From Zeus faber (Eukaryota; Chordata; Actinopteri; Zeiformes; Zeidae): 64,000 nucleotides of DNA. The notes beneath the pieces are model-generated. The model ran no database searches, was not told where the DNA came from, and saw nothing but the letters and a program-made list of their open reading frames with translations. The translations under genes and the position numbers were made by a program. The stretch lies in contig OY482850.1 of NCBI GenBank assembly GCA_960531495.1, positions 405,343 to 469,342 of the forward strand, read 5' to 3'. This document shows, in pieces, positions 22,798-35,597 of this stretch (its first letter is position 1; every line of letters begins with the position of its first letter).

Positions 22798-23300
22798 CAC
22801 CCACACCTGCTTCGAGTGCACCCCAGCACCCTCCTGGTTGCATTCCTCTCCTTTCCTCCCTCATTTACTGCCATAACTATGACAGGAAGAGGCCACGTGA
22901 CCAGTTGTAGTTCCAGTTTTCCTGGATCTAACTGTTTTTCAATACATGTTGTCATCCAATGTTTATGTTTTTGTGTAAATGTTGTTTGGTTGTTTGGTTT
23001 GGTGGTGTTTATTTGTCTCACTCATGGTGATTCTCCCCCTCTCGGAGTAATGATCAGTTGATTATAGTTGGTGGTGGTTCTCTATAACCAAAAGCCATGC
23101 CCTTGTCATCCTACAGGTCTTCCACAGGACAGAGTTATTGCAGCAGTTCTTGATGATTTAAGAAATAATAAAGAGTTGCATTGCAGGTTGAGAACTTGAA
23201 CTCCACTTGCAGACTAACTCTGTCCTAGATGCAATGGCATACAAATACTCATTGTCTGTGCTGACAGCACAGGTTAAAAATAAAAAAATGAAAAAATAGA
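22251..23300 (+). mobile_element. L1 3' end copy (plus strand)
   Basis: It starts with a scrap of L1 ORF2 (CTTTACAACATGGCACAAGA and CTCTCCCCTTT, the block that in the full L1 at 37.18 kb precedes the RT catalytic region). It then jumps to the GC-rich 3' UTR (22340-22700), a (CA)n tract, the 3' UTR proper and an A-rich tail after GCTGACAGCACAGGTTAAAA (23262-23300). No protein is encoded; the 183-codon frame here is in UTR. Confidence 0.75.
22749..22796. repeat. (CA)n microsatellite inside the L1 3' UTR
   Basis: About 23 CA units, at the same place in the UTR as the GT tracts at 36117 and 37425 (those copies are antisense). Confidence 0.95.
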
Positions 23301-23911
23301 ATAAATATACACATCTCTGATTTGAAAGAATGAATGATTTGAAAGAATGAATGAATCAGTGTTTTTTTTTATTAAATAAAACTAATGAAAACACTGTGTG
23401 TCACCGTTTAATTTACTCAAAAAAAGTGAAATATTGCAACAAATTTAAAATTTGTTCTGAAAGCTCTGTTGAGAGAAACTTATTCAGGTCCTGCCCCAGG
23501 ACACGGACCGAACCTTCAGCGATGGAAGAACCGGTGATGGGTCTGGGTGGGGACCAGCCCACATACACTCAGCGGTAATAAAAAACACGACAAATAATAA
23601 AATAAAGTTTGCTTTACGGAAGTTGGAACAAACTTTTAAATTATATCTTGTAGATCAAATATGAGTGAAGATCCAGCAATTGGACTGATTATTTCTTGCC
23701 TCAAATTTGTTCAGAAACAAATTTTTGTGGAAGGATAAGATGAAATCAGTGAATGTTAAGGAGTAAGTACAACACGGAGCTCGTTCTGAAACATCGTTGG
23801 ATGACGTCACATCAGCATTACCAGTGCCAGTGCCAGGTTCTCAGGGAGTACCCACGTGTGTGAAAACACATTGCATTGTATTATGAGGTCCCAGATGATA
23901 AATATTCCCAC

Positions 23912-23915
<4 letters not shown>
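23300..23915. other. Unassigned stretch
   Basis: Contains a short GC-richer patch (23480-23575) with open frames on both strands but no usable splice pattern; no known repeat seen. Confidence 0.3.

Positions 23916-23917
<2 letters not shown>

Positions 23918-23995
<78 letters not shown>
23918..23995. repeat. (AT)n microsatellite
   Basis: About 39 AT units with further ATACAT units to 24060, at the outer edge of the giant inverted repeat. Confidence 0.95.
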
Positions 23996-23997
<2 letters not shown>

Positions 23998-24087
23998 TGT
24001 ATACATACATATATATATATAGGAGTGGGAATATATATATATCTATATGTATACACGTACCCACACACGCACGTACGCACACACACA

Positions 24088-25375
24088 CACATAGTTGGAG
24101 CCACTTGAAGATGGGCTCTTCCTGCCGGCTGACAGCCGAATTGCAACCAGCTTCCAGTCAGCTTCCAATCAACCACCAGGAGCCTCCGAGCCGGCTGCCA
24201 TTCGGCTGGAATCCCCGCTCCTTCTCATGTGTCCTGACAGGGTGTGTTTAATTTCAACTGTAAACACACCTATTTATTCAATTGCAGTGTCACCATGAGA
24301 TGGCGCTAACTCCACAAAAAACACAATCACACTCCGGAGAGATTTCAGATTTCCACCTCTAACCCTCACCCATTACCTGAGATATTGTCCTTGAACCCTG
24401 ACCAGAGGTCATCCTTCAAAGTTCAATTGTTTAATTGTCATATGAATAAGAACAGGTCTTAATGATTTATTTTAATCTACATGTTGCACAACTTTTTAAT
24501 TTCAAAATGTGAGCTGTTTTTTATTTACATTTTTAAAATAACAAAGTTCAATGGCTTTGTAATGAGAGCACTCAAACCAGGTATATGTAATATTAGTTTA
24601 AAGTTTATTGTCAAATACTTGATAACAATGCAAGCATCATTACCAGTAATAAGATTCTTAGTCTCAGAGCTAACTTAACTTTACATAATATGTAAAATAA
24701 GAGTACTGATTAAAATAAAGTATAAGGTAGTATTTAAAAACTGAATTTTAAGAGTATTTAAACAGTTAATTTTTAAACAAAACTTAAAAATCAAAATTGG
24801 AAAGAAGTTGTACAGAATCAAATAAAAGTATTTAACTAAAAGAAAGACAAAATAAAATGTAGACAATAATGACAGTGAATCAACTTGATAGTGGAAATCT
24901 TAAATAGTCGTGGGCCACAACAATGTAATGTCATACTGAATGGTAAAATAGACAGTGTTTTAAGACAAAAACTGCAATATACTAGTAAGAGGTAAGATAA
25001 AACTGTTATGCAATACTTGATAAATTAAAGTGACTAGTTTTAAAGTTTTACTTGCAAATTTTTGAAGTGGCCAAGTGTGTGGATTTATAGGTTCTAGTCT
25101 TCAGCCATTTGATTTAAAAATTTGGGTTTTTGAACTATCTAATTTTGATTTTACTTAGAATAATTGTGAAATATCACAACAAATTTCTGCATTTGAGCCT
25201 CTGTCTGAGAAACGCCCCCCCCCCCCCCCCCATCAAAGTTCCAAAAAACAACAATGGCACAATAAAATGTTAAAAATCAATCAATAAAAGTTGATTGAAT
25301 AAAATCAACACCAGTGATATTTGAATAAGTGAATAATTTGTACACACTTTAAAGAGACTTAACAGGAAAGACTAA
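24088..25375. repeat. Giant inverted repeat, left arm
   Basis: The arm begins AGTTGGAGCCACTTGAAGAT near 24091 and its reverse complement recurs at 26715-27945. Matching landmarks: GACCAGAGGTCATCCTTCAA near 24400, CTACATGTTGCACA near 24477, AATGCAAGCATCATTACCAG near 24629, AAAGTGACTAGTTTTAAAGT near 25028, CAACTTTTATTGATTG-type (inverted) near 25290. The arms look roughly four-fifths identical by eye. There is no coding sequence. A poly-C run (25217-25230) marks a variable spot that is G-rich in the other arm. Confidence 0.85.
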
Positions 25376-26714
25376 ACTCCTTCTGAACAATGAAGATTGT
25401 TTTGCTGTTGATACAGTTGATAAACTCCATGGTTTACTTCACGGATTAATTGCCAACTATTAAATAAAATCGCCATATGATAGTAAACTGGGAATGTGAT
25501 TCCCCCTCTACAGAGAGGAATTTTCACCTCTCATGGAGAAAGTGGTTAATTGCTCCATTGAGATGTGGAGATTTTTGTCAATGGGTCTGTCTTTGCATAT
25601 GTACGGGTTAGGTGTGATGGCTTCCAGACCTGTTGGGTGACACAATGATCGGAAATTAAGTGCAAACAAAGAGATAGCCCAAGTTTTTATCTGCAGTCTG
25701 CTTGGTAGTCAATCAAAAAATGTGTACTGCGGCAATTAGAGACAGGTACTGTACCCTTGTGTAAAGTTGTAGACTGGGAGGCTCCGATAAAAATGATTAT
25801 AAAAAAATACAGAAAGTAGGAAGCAACAGGTAAAACAACAAAAACATGTGATAAACACTAAAGGCTGATGTAGCAATACAGATAAGAATGATCTCATACA
25901 ATCAATAGTCATAATGCACAGATGGTCAATTACACTTATGTGTGTGCGTGTGCATTAGTTGTCATTCTAATAAGGAACAGGGATTGATAGATACTAACAA
26001 TATACTTCAAATAAGTATTCCATAGAGTAGTAGTAATAAGTAATAATAACTTATAAGGTGCGCAAACGGCACACAGTGACAAAAAAAAACCCGCTCTCAT
26101 TCTCAGAGTTAGGTTTACATCACACAAAATGAGTTGAAGACAACAAAGAGTTGAAGATGGGTTAGGGTTAGGGTAAGGGTAAGGGTTAGGGTTAGCATGA
26201 TTATATTCATGCATTTATCAATTCACAGTAAAGCAGCAGAAATTGACATCATGCTTAACCGGCATACTGAACACATGCTGTATAACAGGCACTTGTAGTT
26301 CATCCTTGCATTTTCCCCTAACCCTGATCTTAATTTGAAGTAGGGCTTGAGCCTTTATTTGTTTGTGTTGACCACACCCCTGGCATTTATTAGAGGCCCA
26401 GTTTTTATTTAAATAACTGTTTATATTTGAGGAAATATGGTAACTCAAATATATGAATTACCTTATCTTCTTAACCTTACACTGCTAGTATGTACACCAT
26501 CACCTCAATGCTAACCCTGCTTTTTGTTGTTGTTTTCAGTGTGTTTGATGTTGTTTTGATTGTTGTCATTCATTGTCAAAGAGGAATATTTTTTTGAAAG
26601 TTTTGTGTTTATTTATTTAAACACAGTATGGAACCAGATGAGAATGGCACACTATTATTTTATATATACATACAGTATATAAAAAAAAATATATATATAT
26701 ATATACCCATATAC
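25376..26714. other. Spacer of the giant inverted repeat
   Basis: About 1.34 kb of AT-rich DNA with no recognised gene. It holds a telomere-type tract at 26161-26195. No transposase remnant was seen, so the element would be non-autonomous. Confidence 0.5.
26161..26195 (+). repeat. Interstitial telomere-type repeat
   Basis: Six tandem units of TTAGGG with two TAAGGG variants, inside the spacer of the inverted repeat. Confidence 0.85.
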
Positions 26715-27945
26715 TGTTTAGTCTCTTTAACATTTGTACAAATTACTATTATATCCCTGGTGTTAATTTTATTCGATCAACTTTTATTGATTGAGTTTTA
26801 ACATTTTATTGTGCCATTGTTGTTTTTTGGAATGTGGAAAATCAATCTATTAAATGGGGGGGCAGGGGGGAGGGGGTGTTCTCCTACAGAGAGGCACAAA
26901 TGCAGAAATTAGTTGTGATTTTTCACAATTATTTTAAGTAAACTAAAAATGTGATAGTTCAAAAGGCCAAACACGAGAACCTATAAATCCACACACTTGG
27001 CAACTTTAAAAAGAGGCTAGTAAAACTTTAAAACTAGTCACTTTAATATATCAAGTGTTGTATTGCATAGCTGTTTTGTCTTATGTCTTAGTAGTACAGT
27101 GCAGTGCTTGCCTTACAGCACTGAGTCTATCTTACCATTCAGTATGACACTGCATTGTTGTGGCTTCGAACTATTTAAGATGCTCACTGTCAAGTTGATC
27201 ACTGTCATTATTGTCTGCATTTAATTTAATCTTTCTTTGAGGTAAATACATTTATATTACGTATAGTACACCACTCCTTTCCATTTGAGATTTTTAAAAT
27301 GTTGTTTTTAAAAGCTGTTTAAATACTCTTTAAATTCTGTTTTCAAATACTGTTTTATTTGAATCACTACTGTGCCCTTATTTTAAGTATTATGTAAAGT
27401 TGAGTTGGCTCAACATCACTGGTAATGATGCTTGCATTGTTATCAAGTATTTCACAATAATCTTGAAACTATAAATAATTACATAGACTTAGTTTGAGAG
27501 CTCTCATTACAAAGCATTGAACTTTGTAATTTACAAAAAAGTAAATTAAAAAACAGCTCACATTTTGAAATTCAAAAGCTGTGCAACATGTAGATTAAAA
27601 TAAAGCATTAAGACCTGTTCTCATTCATATGACAAAAAAAACAATTGAACTTTGAAAGATGACCTCTGGTCAGGGTTCAAAGGAAAATATCTCAGGTAAT
27701 GGGTTAGGGTTAGGGTTAGGGGTGAATATCTTAAATCTCTCGAGAATGTGATTGTGTTTTTTGTGAAGTTAGGGCCATCTCATGGTGACACACTGCAACT
27801 GAATAAATGGGTGTGTTTACAAATCAAAGGACACATGAAAAGGAGGGGCAATTCCACAAATCTGGTGGTTGGCTGGAAGCTGGTTGAAATTTGGCTGTCA
27901 ACCAGCTGGAAGAGCCCTCTTGAAGTGGCTCCTACTGTATATTAG
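26715..27945. repeat. Giant inverted repeat, right arm
   Basis: Reverse complement of the left arm, ending GAAGTGGCTCCTACTGTATA. Near 27701-27720 it carries three to four TTAGGG units where the left arm has a single CTAACCCTCACCC-type stretch, so the telomere-like motif expanded in this arm only. Confidence 0.85.
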
Positions 27946-27949
27946 CCTT

Positions 27950-28960
27950 TATCTCCCTTGTAGCAAGATGCTGTATTTCACTTTTATGGAAGTCTCCTAA
28001 AGCTCTGTCTATCTCATTGGCTTAGAGATGTTATACCCTATCTTAAGCTGGAAAAGATAAGAATCACAGTGAAAGGCAACACTGTTAAATTATTTCATAA
28101 ATGGAACCGTGTCATAGATTACTTTAACTGCTTTTCTGTTTCCCTCCCTTCTATTTTTTGGTATTTATTCATTCATGTATTTGTATTATTGTCAATGTTA
28201 CCAATTATTCACTCTACTTTTTTATTTTATTTTTATTTTTTATTTTTTCTCTCTGACACTCTGTTTTACCTGTAATTAGCTATCCGTGCGTTTTAAATAT
28301 TAGTAGTTACGTGACCTTCCATACAGAGACAATGTTCCACTGTTTTTGTACCTGCAGCTCTGATCAGAGCGATCCTTTCTCCAAACAAAGCAAATACAAA
28401 CTCTAGATGTATTTAATTGACTCCATTTCCTGCTGCTGCTCTGCTGTGGAGCAGATCGCTCCTGAAAGAAATCCTGCCCATGTTCTCACAGTCCGGTGGC
28501 AAATCCGTGTCCCAGCCGGTCAGCAAGCCGGTGGTTGGGAAGCTCTGCACTGGAGGACATTCAATTGGTGTTGGTTGGGTTTATTTCCCACTTTGATCGC
28601 CACATCTGTGGAATTACTGGACATTCTGGTCAAAGGTCAAATGCACACAGGTGCGGTATATATATATTTTTTTTTTTAATTTATATAAATAAATAAAACA
28701 TGTAAATATAAATCTAATTTATATAACATATACATGTACAATGGCTATGTGCTATTTACCATTGAAAATGAATCCCTCGGCTACTTACACTGACCACTTT
28801 TTTTAGCGAGCACTACGAATGTATCACTGGGCTCCTATGCATACAGTTCCAGTTACATATATATTTTGCAATAATTCTGCCTAGTGCTATATCAAATTCA
28901 AACAAACCTTGATCGACTAAAATACCAGAACAAATTCAATAACGAACAGTAGACAAAAAT
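27950..28960. other. Unassigned stretch
   Basis: AT-rich ends and a GC-balanced middle (28.4-28.6 kb, with an open frame of 90 codons and no recognised domain). I cannot assign it. Confidence 0.3.
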
Positions 28961-28969
28961 CTCAAAAAT

Positions 28970-30440
28970 CTGCAAATAGCGAGCTACATATCAAATAAGA
29001 AATAGTGTGTCGATGGATTGGAGGAGTCCGCAAAAGCACGGAGCATGAAAATGACCAAAAAGCGACAAGAAAAGTCACGTAAACGGTGCCTTTTTTCCAA
29101 CATGAAATTCAAGGCTGTGCCACGCCGACACCGTGTGACGAAAACCAAGTCTTGTAGGCACTTGCCGAGTTTGAGGTCGATCTGATAAATGGTCTAGGAG
29201 GAGTTTGCGAAAGTAAAAAGCATGAAAATGACCAAAAAGTGACTACAATTGCACCTTTAATCCAATATGGCCAACTTCCTGTTGGGTTTTGGTCATGGCG
29301 GCAATATATATCTTTTTTAAGTGAAGCGATGTCACATATATGTACCGAATTTCGTGAGCTTTCCTGGAAAAAAGTGAATAGGTTTGATTTTATTATTTTT
29401 TCGGTGCACAAGTGAGCTGAGTATTTTGATATGCCCATGCACGGGACCCATAGAATATCAAATGACACACCGGGACTGACGAGTGAGCAAAGTCTTGTGA
29501 GTGTTCGAGTTTCTTAAAGCCCCAAAAGTCACGTAAAAAAAGTGTTTTTTCGAACATGAAATTCAACGTGTTGCCACACCCACATTATGTGACGAAGGAA
29601 AAATATTTTAATAACTTTTTATCCCCAAGGTGTTTTGTAGGCACTCCCCAAGTTAGAAGTTGATGGGATGAAGCCCCTTGGAGGAGGTCGCGAAAGTACA
29701 AAACATAAAAAGTGCCTAAAATATCACGAAAACACAGCTTTTGTTAGAACATAAAATTAAATGCCCTGCCCACATCATTACATGACTGTAGCAGATTTTG
29801 TGAGTATTCATGGAAAAAAAGTGGATAGGTTTGATTTTTTTAAATTTTAAAGAGGGTATGGTCGTCCATTTTGTCACGCCCATGTAGGGGACCCATATAA
29901 TATTGATGGGGGAACCAGAACTAACGTGTGTGAAACATTTTCTGAGTTTTTGAGTTTCTTAATGTGGCCAAAAGCCGATTCAATTTGGCTGAAGAAGAAT
30001 AAGAATAAACAGAGCAATAACAATAGGATCCTCATCCTACATTCTATAGATGAGGACCCTAATAAAAGCTGCAAGCAGCGATGACCGGGTCTTCAAAGTG
30101 CAAGTGTCGGCGGGACCCAATAACTCGGATTGGAGGAGTCCGTGAACGCACAGAGCATGGAAATAACCAAAAAGTGACTAAAATTGCACCTTTAATCCAA
30201 TATTGGATTCGGTAATGGCAGCAAAGACATTTTTTTAATTATAGTGATGTTAAACATGTGTACCAAATTCCGTGAGTTTTCATGGAAAAAAGTTAATAGG
30301 TTTGATGTTTTGAAATTGTCAAGAGGTCATGGCCAGCCATTTTGCCACGCAAGGAAACCCATAGAATATAAGTTGCCATATTGGCACTGATGAGTGTGCA
30401 AAGTTTTGTGAATTTCCAAGTATCTTTTGGATCATGAAAT
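28970..30440. repeat. Unclassified interspersed repeat with internal duplication
   Basis: Blocks such as GGAGGAGT(T/C)(T/C)G(C/T)GAA, ATGACCAAAAAGTGAC, TTGCACCTTTAATCCAATAT, GTGAG(C/T)TTTC(C/A)TGGAAAAAAG and ACCCATAGAATAT recur at 29.0-29.5, 29.6-29.95 and 30.1-30.4 kb in one orientation. The segment CCTAATAAAAGCTGCAAGCA at about 30057 joins two units, as in a dispersed fish repeat I have seen but cannot name. No coding content. Confidence 0.65.
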
Positions 30441-30894
30441 GCCCCAGACCCAGACCAGGGGGTCCTTTCACTGCGATAATTACACGATTTGGTGTTTTTA
30501 TTTTTCTCCTCCACTCTTTATCATTGTTGTGAGATTTTAGAAATCAGCCCCAAACAATGAAAAGAAAAATGAATACCTAATTAAGCAAAAACTCCGCACT
30601 GTCCCCCGGTGAGACCTGTGTGCCGCTGGCAGAACCAAGAACACCTGCAGAGTCTGGACGGAGCCTCTCCCACAACACTGCGTCTGTTTGTTGGCTTTTT
30701 AACCTTTTTTTTCATTCAATGAGCATAAAGCTGTCCCTGCACCTGCTCAGCTGGCGGTTAAAAAATAATAGAGCGCACGGTAGCGTCTTACAATCAAAGC
30801 CCATTTACTTGCATGCACAAAGAGGATGTGGATGTATGCAAGATTCAAGTGTGTTTTGTGTAGTACTTTATTCAAATGCAATTTTACTGAATAT

Positions 30895-31203
30895 CTGTAT
30901 GTACAAATAGCCTATTCCATATACATAAGTCTATTCCCGTTAATTCTATTTTGTACCCCCACTCTGTATTACCTTTTTGAGTCTTATTTGATTTAATTTT
31001 ATTTTATATTATTCTATTTACTAACTGCATTACGTTTTAGGAATCAGTTTGTTTCAGTTAGTAAGTTAGGTAGGAATTAGGTAGCTATTGTGTTCAGTTT
31101 ATGACTTGTTATGCATAATCTCCGGGTGCGTTGCAATGACATTTCAATGCATATATGTATGTGACAAATAAACCTCTTGAATCCTCTTGAATCTTGAATC
31201 TAT
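30895..31203 (+). mobile_element. 3' UTR and tail of a CR1/L2-group LINE
   Basis: The same 3' UTR as in the LINEs at 16.3 kb (inverted) and 54.15-55.71 kb: CATTACGTTTTAGGAATCAG, CTCCGGGTGCGTTGCAATGA, GTGACAAATAAACCTCTTGA, then TTGAATC-type tail units. 5'-truncated. Confidence 0.8.
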
Positions 31204-31444
31204 TACATGTGGAAAAAGATTCAAATGAAAGGTATAAGAGATACTTGTATTGCACGATTTCAAATTACAGAATATAAAAACAACATATTCAATAAAAAAA
31301 ACATAAATTAAATGTGACATTGTAGCTAAACAAAAAAGCAAACATAAATAAAGAGAAATGTACTAGAGAGATAGGCATGCATATGGTGGCAAGGAGATGC
31401 AATTGGGGGCATTTGTTTGTCTAAAAGTATATAATTCTATACAA

Positions 31445-31790
31445 GAAGTACAGTTAGCAATTGCACTGCTGCCACACAGCAAGAAGGTCCTGGGTCCTCC
31501 CGCCTGGGGAGCTGTTGGCACCATGCTCCGGCGGGTTATCTCCCAAATAGGAGCCTTTCCGTGTGGAGTTTGCATGTTCTCCCGGTGCTCACACCAGGTC
31601 CTTGGGAACGTCGACGATTGCTGCACACTGCTCCTGGATGGCCCCCCCGGAGGAAGGACAAGCCAGGTTGGATGAAATGCAGAGGCCACATTTCACCGGC
31701 CACCACCCAAAAAAAAAAGTGCGTGTGTGTATATATATATGCATGTGTTGTAGTGTGGTGTGTCGTGTGACCAATAAAGATTCTTCCTCT
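31445..31790 (+). mobile_element. tRNA-type SINE copy
   Basis: It matches the SINE at 50147 over CAGCAAGAAGGTCCTG, CGCCTGGGG and GCTCCGGCGGGTTATCTCCC. It then continues with GTGTGGAGTTTGCATGTTCT and ends in an A-run and GT/AT tail (31706-31740). The promoter B box is degraded. Not coding; frames across it are chance. Confidence 0.7.
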
Positions 31791-31939
31791 TCTACCAAGT
31801 GCAGTGAAAACGATGCTTTCCCCAACTTCCTTGACTACCACTTCATAATACACCAACAAACATTATGTGCAAAAATGTTAAACATGAAATAGAAAATGGA
31901 TGTGGCAACAAAAATCGTCTGTTCTATTCAAGTGAGATC

Positions 31940-32116
31940 TCTTTAAAGACGGCTGTTCCATGCTCATCTGGAGGAGGCTGACTGCAACTACTTTGACCTC
32001 TTGCTACACACTGATGTGAGATGGCTAAATAGGGGGAAATTCCTGTAGAGATTTCGAGAGCTCTGTCCGGAGATAAAGGAGTTTCTACTTATCAGTAAAA
32101 ATGCAGAATACAAGCA
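31940..32116 (+). pseudogene. hAT transposase fragment
   Basis: The plus-strand translation gives NYFDLLLHTDVRWLNRGKFL, a stop, then RFRELCPEIKEFLLISKNAE. HTDVRWLSRGKFL-RFxELxPEIKEFL is a signature of the ZBED/GTF2IRD2-like hAT transposases. Only about 55 codons remain, with an in-frame stop. It abuts the L1 that begins near 32115. Confidence 0.75.
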
Positions 32117-32510
32117 ACTTAATGAAAATTAGTGGCTGCACCCCTGCTGTAGAGGTTAGTGTTTTGGATGATATATACAAGAACCTGGACATGCTTGGTC
32201 CGCTTCTCAAGAGATTCGAGAGGTTTATCCAAGACATTTCCGAGATCAAAGCCAGCCTTGATTTCGTGCACCGCAGGGTCAGAAAGATGCAAAAAGACAA
32301 TGCAGATCTAAAAACTTTCGCAAAGCATCTCACAACGGAGGTGGAAGTTTAAAAAAAAATGTAATAAAATAATGAAAGAGACTATCCTGGATATCCAATC
32401 CAGAAGTATACGGGACAACCAAAACTATTCTGGGATCCCGGAGAACAACAGAGTCACCAGAAAACATGATGAAAGACTTCCTCCACAACGCCCTGAAAGG
32501 AAGGTTCACC
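32101..32510 (+). pseudogene. L1 ORF1-like remnant (coiled coil and RRM start)
   Basis: The frame from 32101 codes for about 83 residues with a heptad-like stretch (LDDIYKNLDMLGPLLKRFER, then FIQDISEIKASLDFVHRRVR). It then shifts into another frame reading ILDIQSRSIRDNQNYSGIPE, the start of the L1 ORF1 RNA-recognition domain. ORF1 protein binds L1 RNA. The C-terminal end (FEHFKHKELVKSKGEELNGT, then NQFPWEINDRWK) resumes at about 33800 beyond the L2 insertion. Confidence 0.75.
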
Positions 32511-32603
32511 ACCTTTTAATACAGATCACCTTTTAAGGCAGATCACTTTCCACCGGGTTCACCAATTGGGACACCGCGTGGTGAACCCGCGCCACTCCAT
32601 CAT

Positions 32604-33787
32604 TTACATTTACATTTACATTTAGTCATTTAGCAGACGCTTTTATCCAAAGCCACTTACAAGGGAGAATAACATTCAGCTACATTGCGACAGAGATTAG
32701 TGTAACAACAACATTGGTGTAACAATAAATACTGCAAGGTGGTGCTAAGTAATTGTAGATTAGGACAGGAGGTACTCACTGAAGAGCTGGGTCTTCAGGT
32801 GCTTCTTAAAGACAGAGAGGGAGGTCCCCGCTCTGGTCATTTTTGGCAGCTCGTTCCACCAACGTGGAACTACAAATGAGAATAGCCTGGATTGCCGTGG
32901 CTGTATGGCCGGCAGAGCCAGGCGACGCTCATTTGACGAGCGCAGCATCCGGGGGGCAACATGTGCTCTTACAAGAGCACTTAAGTAGGCGGGAGCATTC
33001 CCAGCAATCACTCTGTAGGCCAGCATAAGAGACTTGAACTTGATGCGAGCGGCTACAGGTAACCAGTGGAGCTCGATGAGCAGCGGAGTGACATGTGCCC
33101 TCTTTGGCTGGTTGAACACCAGTCGCGCCGCCGCATTCTGTATCATCTGAAGTGGCTTCACCGCACAGGCCTCAAGCCTGTTAAGAGGGCATTGCAGTAG
33201 TCGAGACGGGACATCACCAAGGTTTGTACCAGCAGTTGAGTGGCATATTGGGTCAGGTACGGCCTGACTTTTCGGATGTTGAGTAGTGTGAAGCGGCAGG
33301 ACCGGGAGACGGCGGCAACTTGGTCCGAGAATGTCAGTTGGTCATCAATAATGACACCAAGATTCCTTGCAGCCTTGGTAGGAATCAATCAGGAAGCAAT
33401 GTTGTGATAAATACCTTGTTTGGCCGGGAAGACCAGCAGTTCCGTTTTCGCCAGATTTAGTTGAAGATGATAATCCTTCATCCATGTGGATATGTCAGCG
33501 AGACAATCCGAGATCCGCGTCGAGACAGTAGGGTCGTCGGGCGGGAAGGACAGATAGAGTTGAGTATCATCCGCATAGCAGTGATATGAAAAGCCATGTG
33601 AGCGGATGATCGGGCCCAGTGAGGTGGTGTATATGGCAAAGAGGAGGGGTCCTAGCACCGAGCCTTGGGGCACCCCTGTGGTGAGGTTGTGAGGCACAGA
33701 CAGCTGGCCTCGCCATGTCACACTGAACGAGCGCCCAGTAAGGTAAGATTCGAACCAGGAAAGTGCACTGCCCGTTATGCCCATGTT
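32604..33787 (-). mobile_element. L2 LINE, 5'-truncated, inserted into the L1
   Basis: Minus-strand frames follow each other: 33784-33389 (RT palm: GVPQGSVLGPLLFAIYTTSL, YADDTQLYLSF), 33388-33158 (NLGVIIDDQLTFSDQ, RLDYCNALLTGL) and 33161-32760 (IQNAAARLVFNQPKRAHVTP, LHWLPVAARIKFK, WWNELP). Only about two frame breaks separate them, so the copy is fairly young. The 3' end reads AAGTGGCTTTGGATAAAAGC, GTCTGCTAAATGACTAAATG and ATGTAA repeats, the classic fish L2 tail. Confidence 0.93.
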
Positions 33788-35597
33788 GATCCATCCCTAA
33801 GTTTGAACACTTTAAGCATAAGGAGCTGGTTAAAAGCAAAGGAGAAGAACTGAATGGAACCACACTGGTTAATCAATTCCCCTGGGAGATCAACGACCGA
33901 TGGAAGGTGCTGCACTCCAGACTCCACCACACCCTGTTTATTCTGATAATTATGCATGTATTCTAGTAATTCTGGTAATTGTATATGCAAGATGTAGAAA
34001 TTAGCATCCTATCTATGTGAGGATCTAAGATATTGCTCACTCTCATCATCTCCCCTTCCCAATCCCTCCCTCCCTACTTCTCTCATCACTCTCACTCTAC
34101 TCAGTCTCTTACTATATGTATGTCAAACTCTGCAAGGTTCTCTGTTTATCTTTGTCTATTTGTCATTTGTTTGTGGAGATATGTATCTCTACAAACTTGC
34201 TGCAATACTTGGACAGTAAAAAGGAATGTAAAGGAGGAAAATTCCGATTTATCTATCGGAAAACATGGGCACGGTAGTATAACTGCTGCCTTGGATGCAC
34301 TGTGCCAACACCCCGTAACTAGCCTCAATGACACCCATAAAGTTTATTCGTGGATATGTGAAATGCTTGGGCTCACCAGCTAAACGTAGCAAAATCCGAA
34401 CTCACCTCACCAGGATGAACCCCAGCTTCTGTCTACTGTAAGAAACTCACCTCACTGTATCCGAGCACCTCAAACTCAAAGCTAAATGGGATAATCAGAT
34501 GTCTTCTGCATCATACAACAAAAAGGTGTTGTTGTGTGTTAGGTGTTTTTACTGTATACTGATCAATAAAAGTATCCTATATCAGAATAAAACCACAATA
34601 TCAGACACAGAAGTGTGTTACTTAATGATGAACATAATTTTATTTAACATCAAATTAACCATAGCTAAGTGACATCGCCCCAATGTGGACGACCCAAATT
34701 TCTTTCACAATATATGTTCAAGACTCTGAGCATTCTCTGACTGAATTATTATAGTGGGTGAAGACTTCAACACAGTACTTGATCCAAGTTCAGACCGTTC
34801 ATAAAGCAGAAATAACCACTATAAAATAATAATATAAAACAATATATCAGTTATCTTGTTCTTGGCGATTGTTGGCGATCAAATAATCTACAAAATAGAG
34901 AAAACACATATTGTTCACCACCCCACCAAAGCTTCTCTAGAATTGACTTTTTCTTGACAAGTAACTCTGAATTGTCCACAATGACTAATGCTGTAATCTC
35001 CGATAATGGGCCGATTCGTCTCAACCTCATCAATAAAACCAACCGGAACCCTCCCGGAAGGTGACGGTTTAACATCTCACTTACTTACCATCCTTACGCT
35101 GAAAAACGGCTTAGGTAGCTCTAAGAGGAAGTATTATTTCATTCTCCACTCTCAAGAAAAAGAAAGGACAAGAATGCCAAAATAAACTCGAACAACAATT
35201 AAAGGACTTGCACTCCCAACCAGCCCACTCACCCACTGAGCAAATCCATAATGAGATCCGGACAATTACATCTCAACTTGATAATATCAAACATCAAAAG
35301 ACACAATTTCTCATGAAACGAACAAGACACAATTATTTTGAATTCAATAACAAATCAGGTATATTTCTTGCCAATCAGTCGAAACGCGATAGAGAAAAAA
35401 CACTTATCACAATCACCAAAGATCCACAGGGTAGGATAAAATACACCCTGCAAGAAATCAATTACATATTTAGAGACTTTTATGAGAAGCTATATCACTC
35501 GGATAATGAATAACATTTATTAAACATTAAATCATTCCTTGATGATATTGACCTCCGTAAACTTTCCACAGAGCAGGCTACCACATTAGATCAACAA

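Noticed and set aside
22359-22910. 183-codon open frame
   Set aside because: Same L1 3' UTR, running through the CA microsatellite.
23480-23580. Possible first exon of ano1
   Set aside because: The GC-richer patch lacks a donor of the required phase and has no residues matching the ANO1 start.
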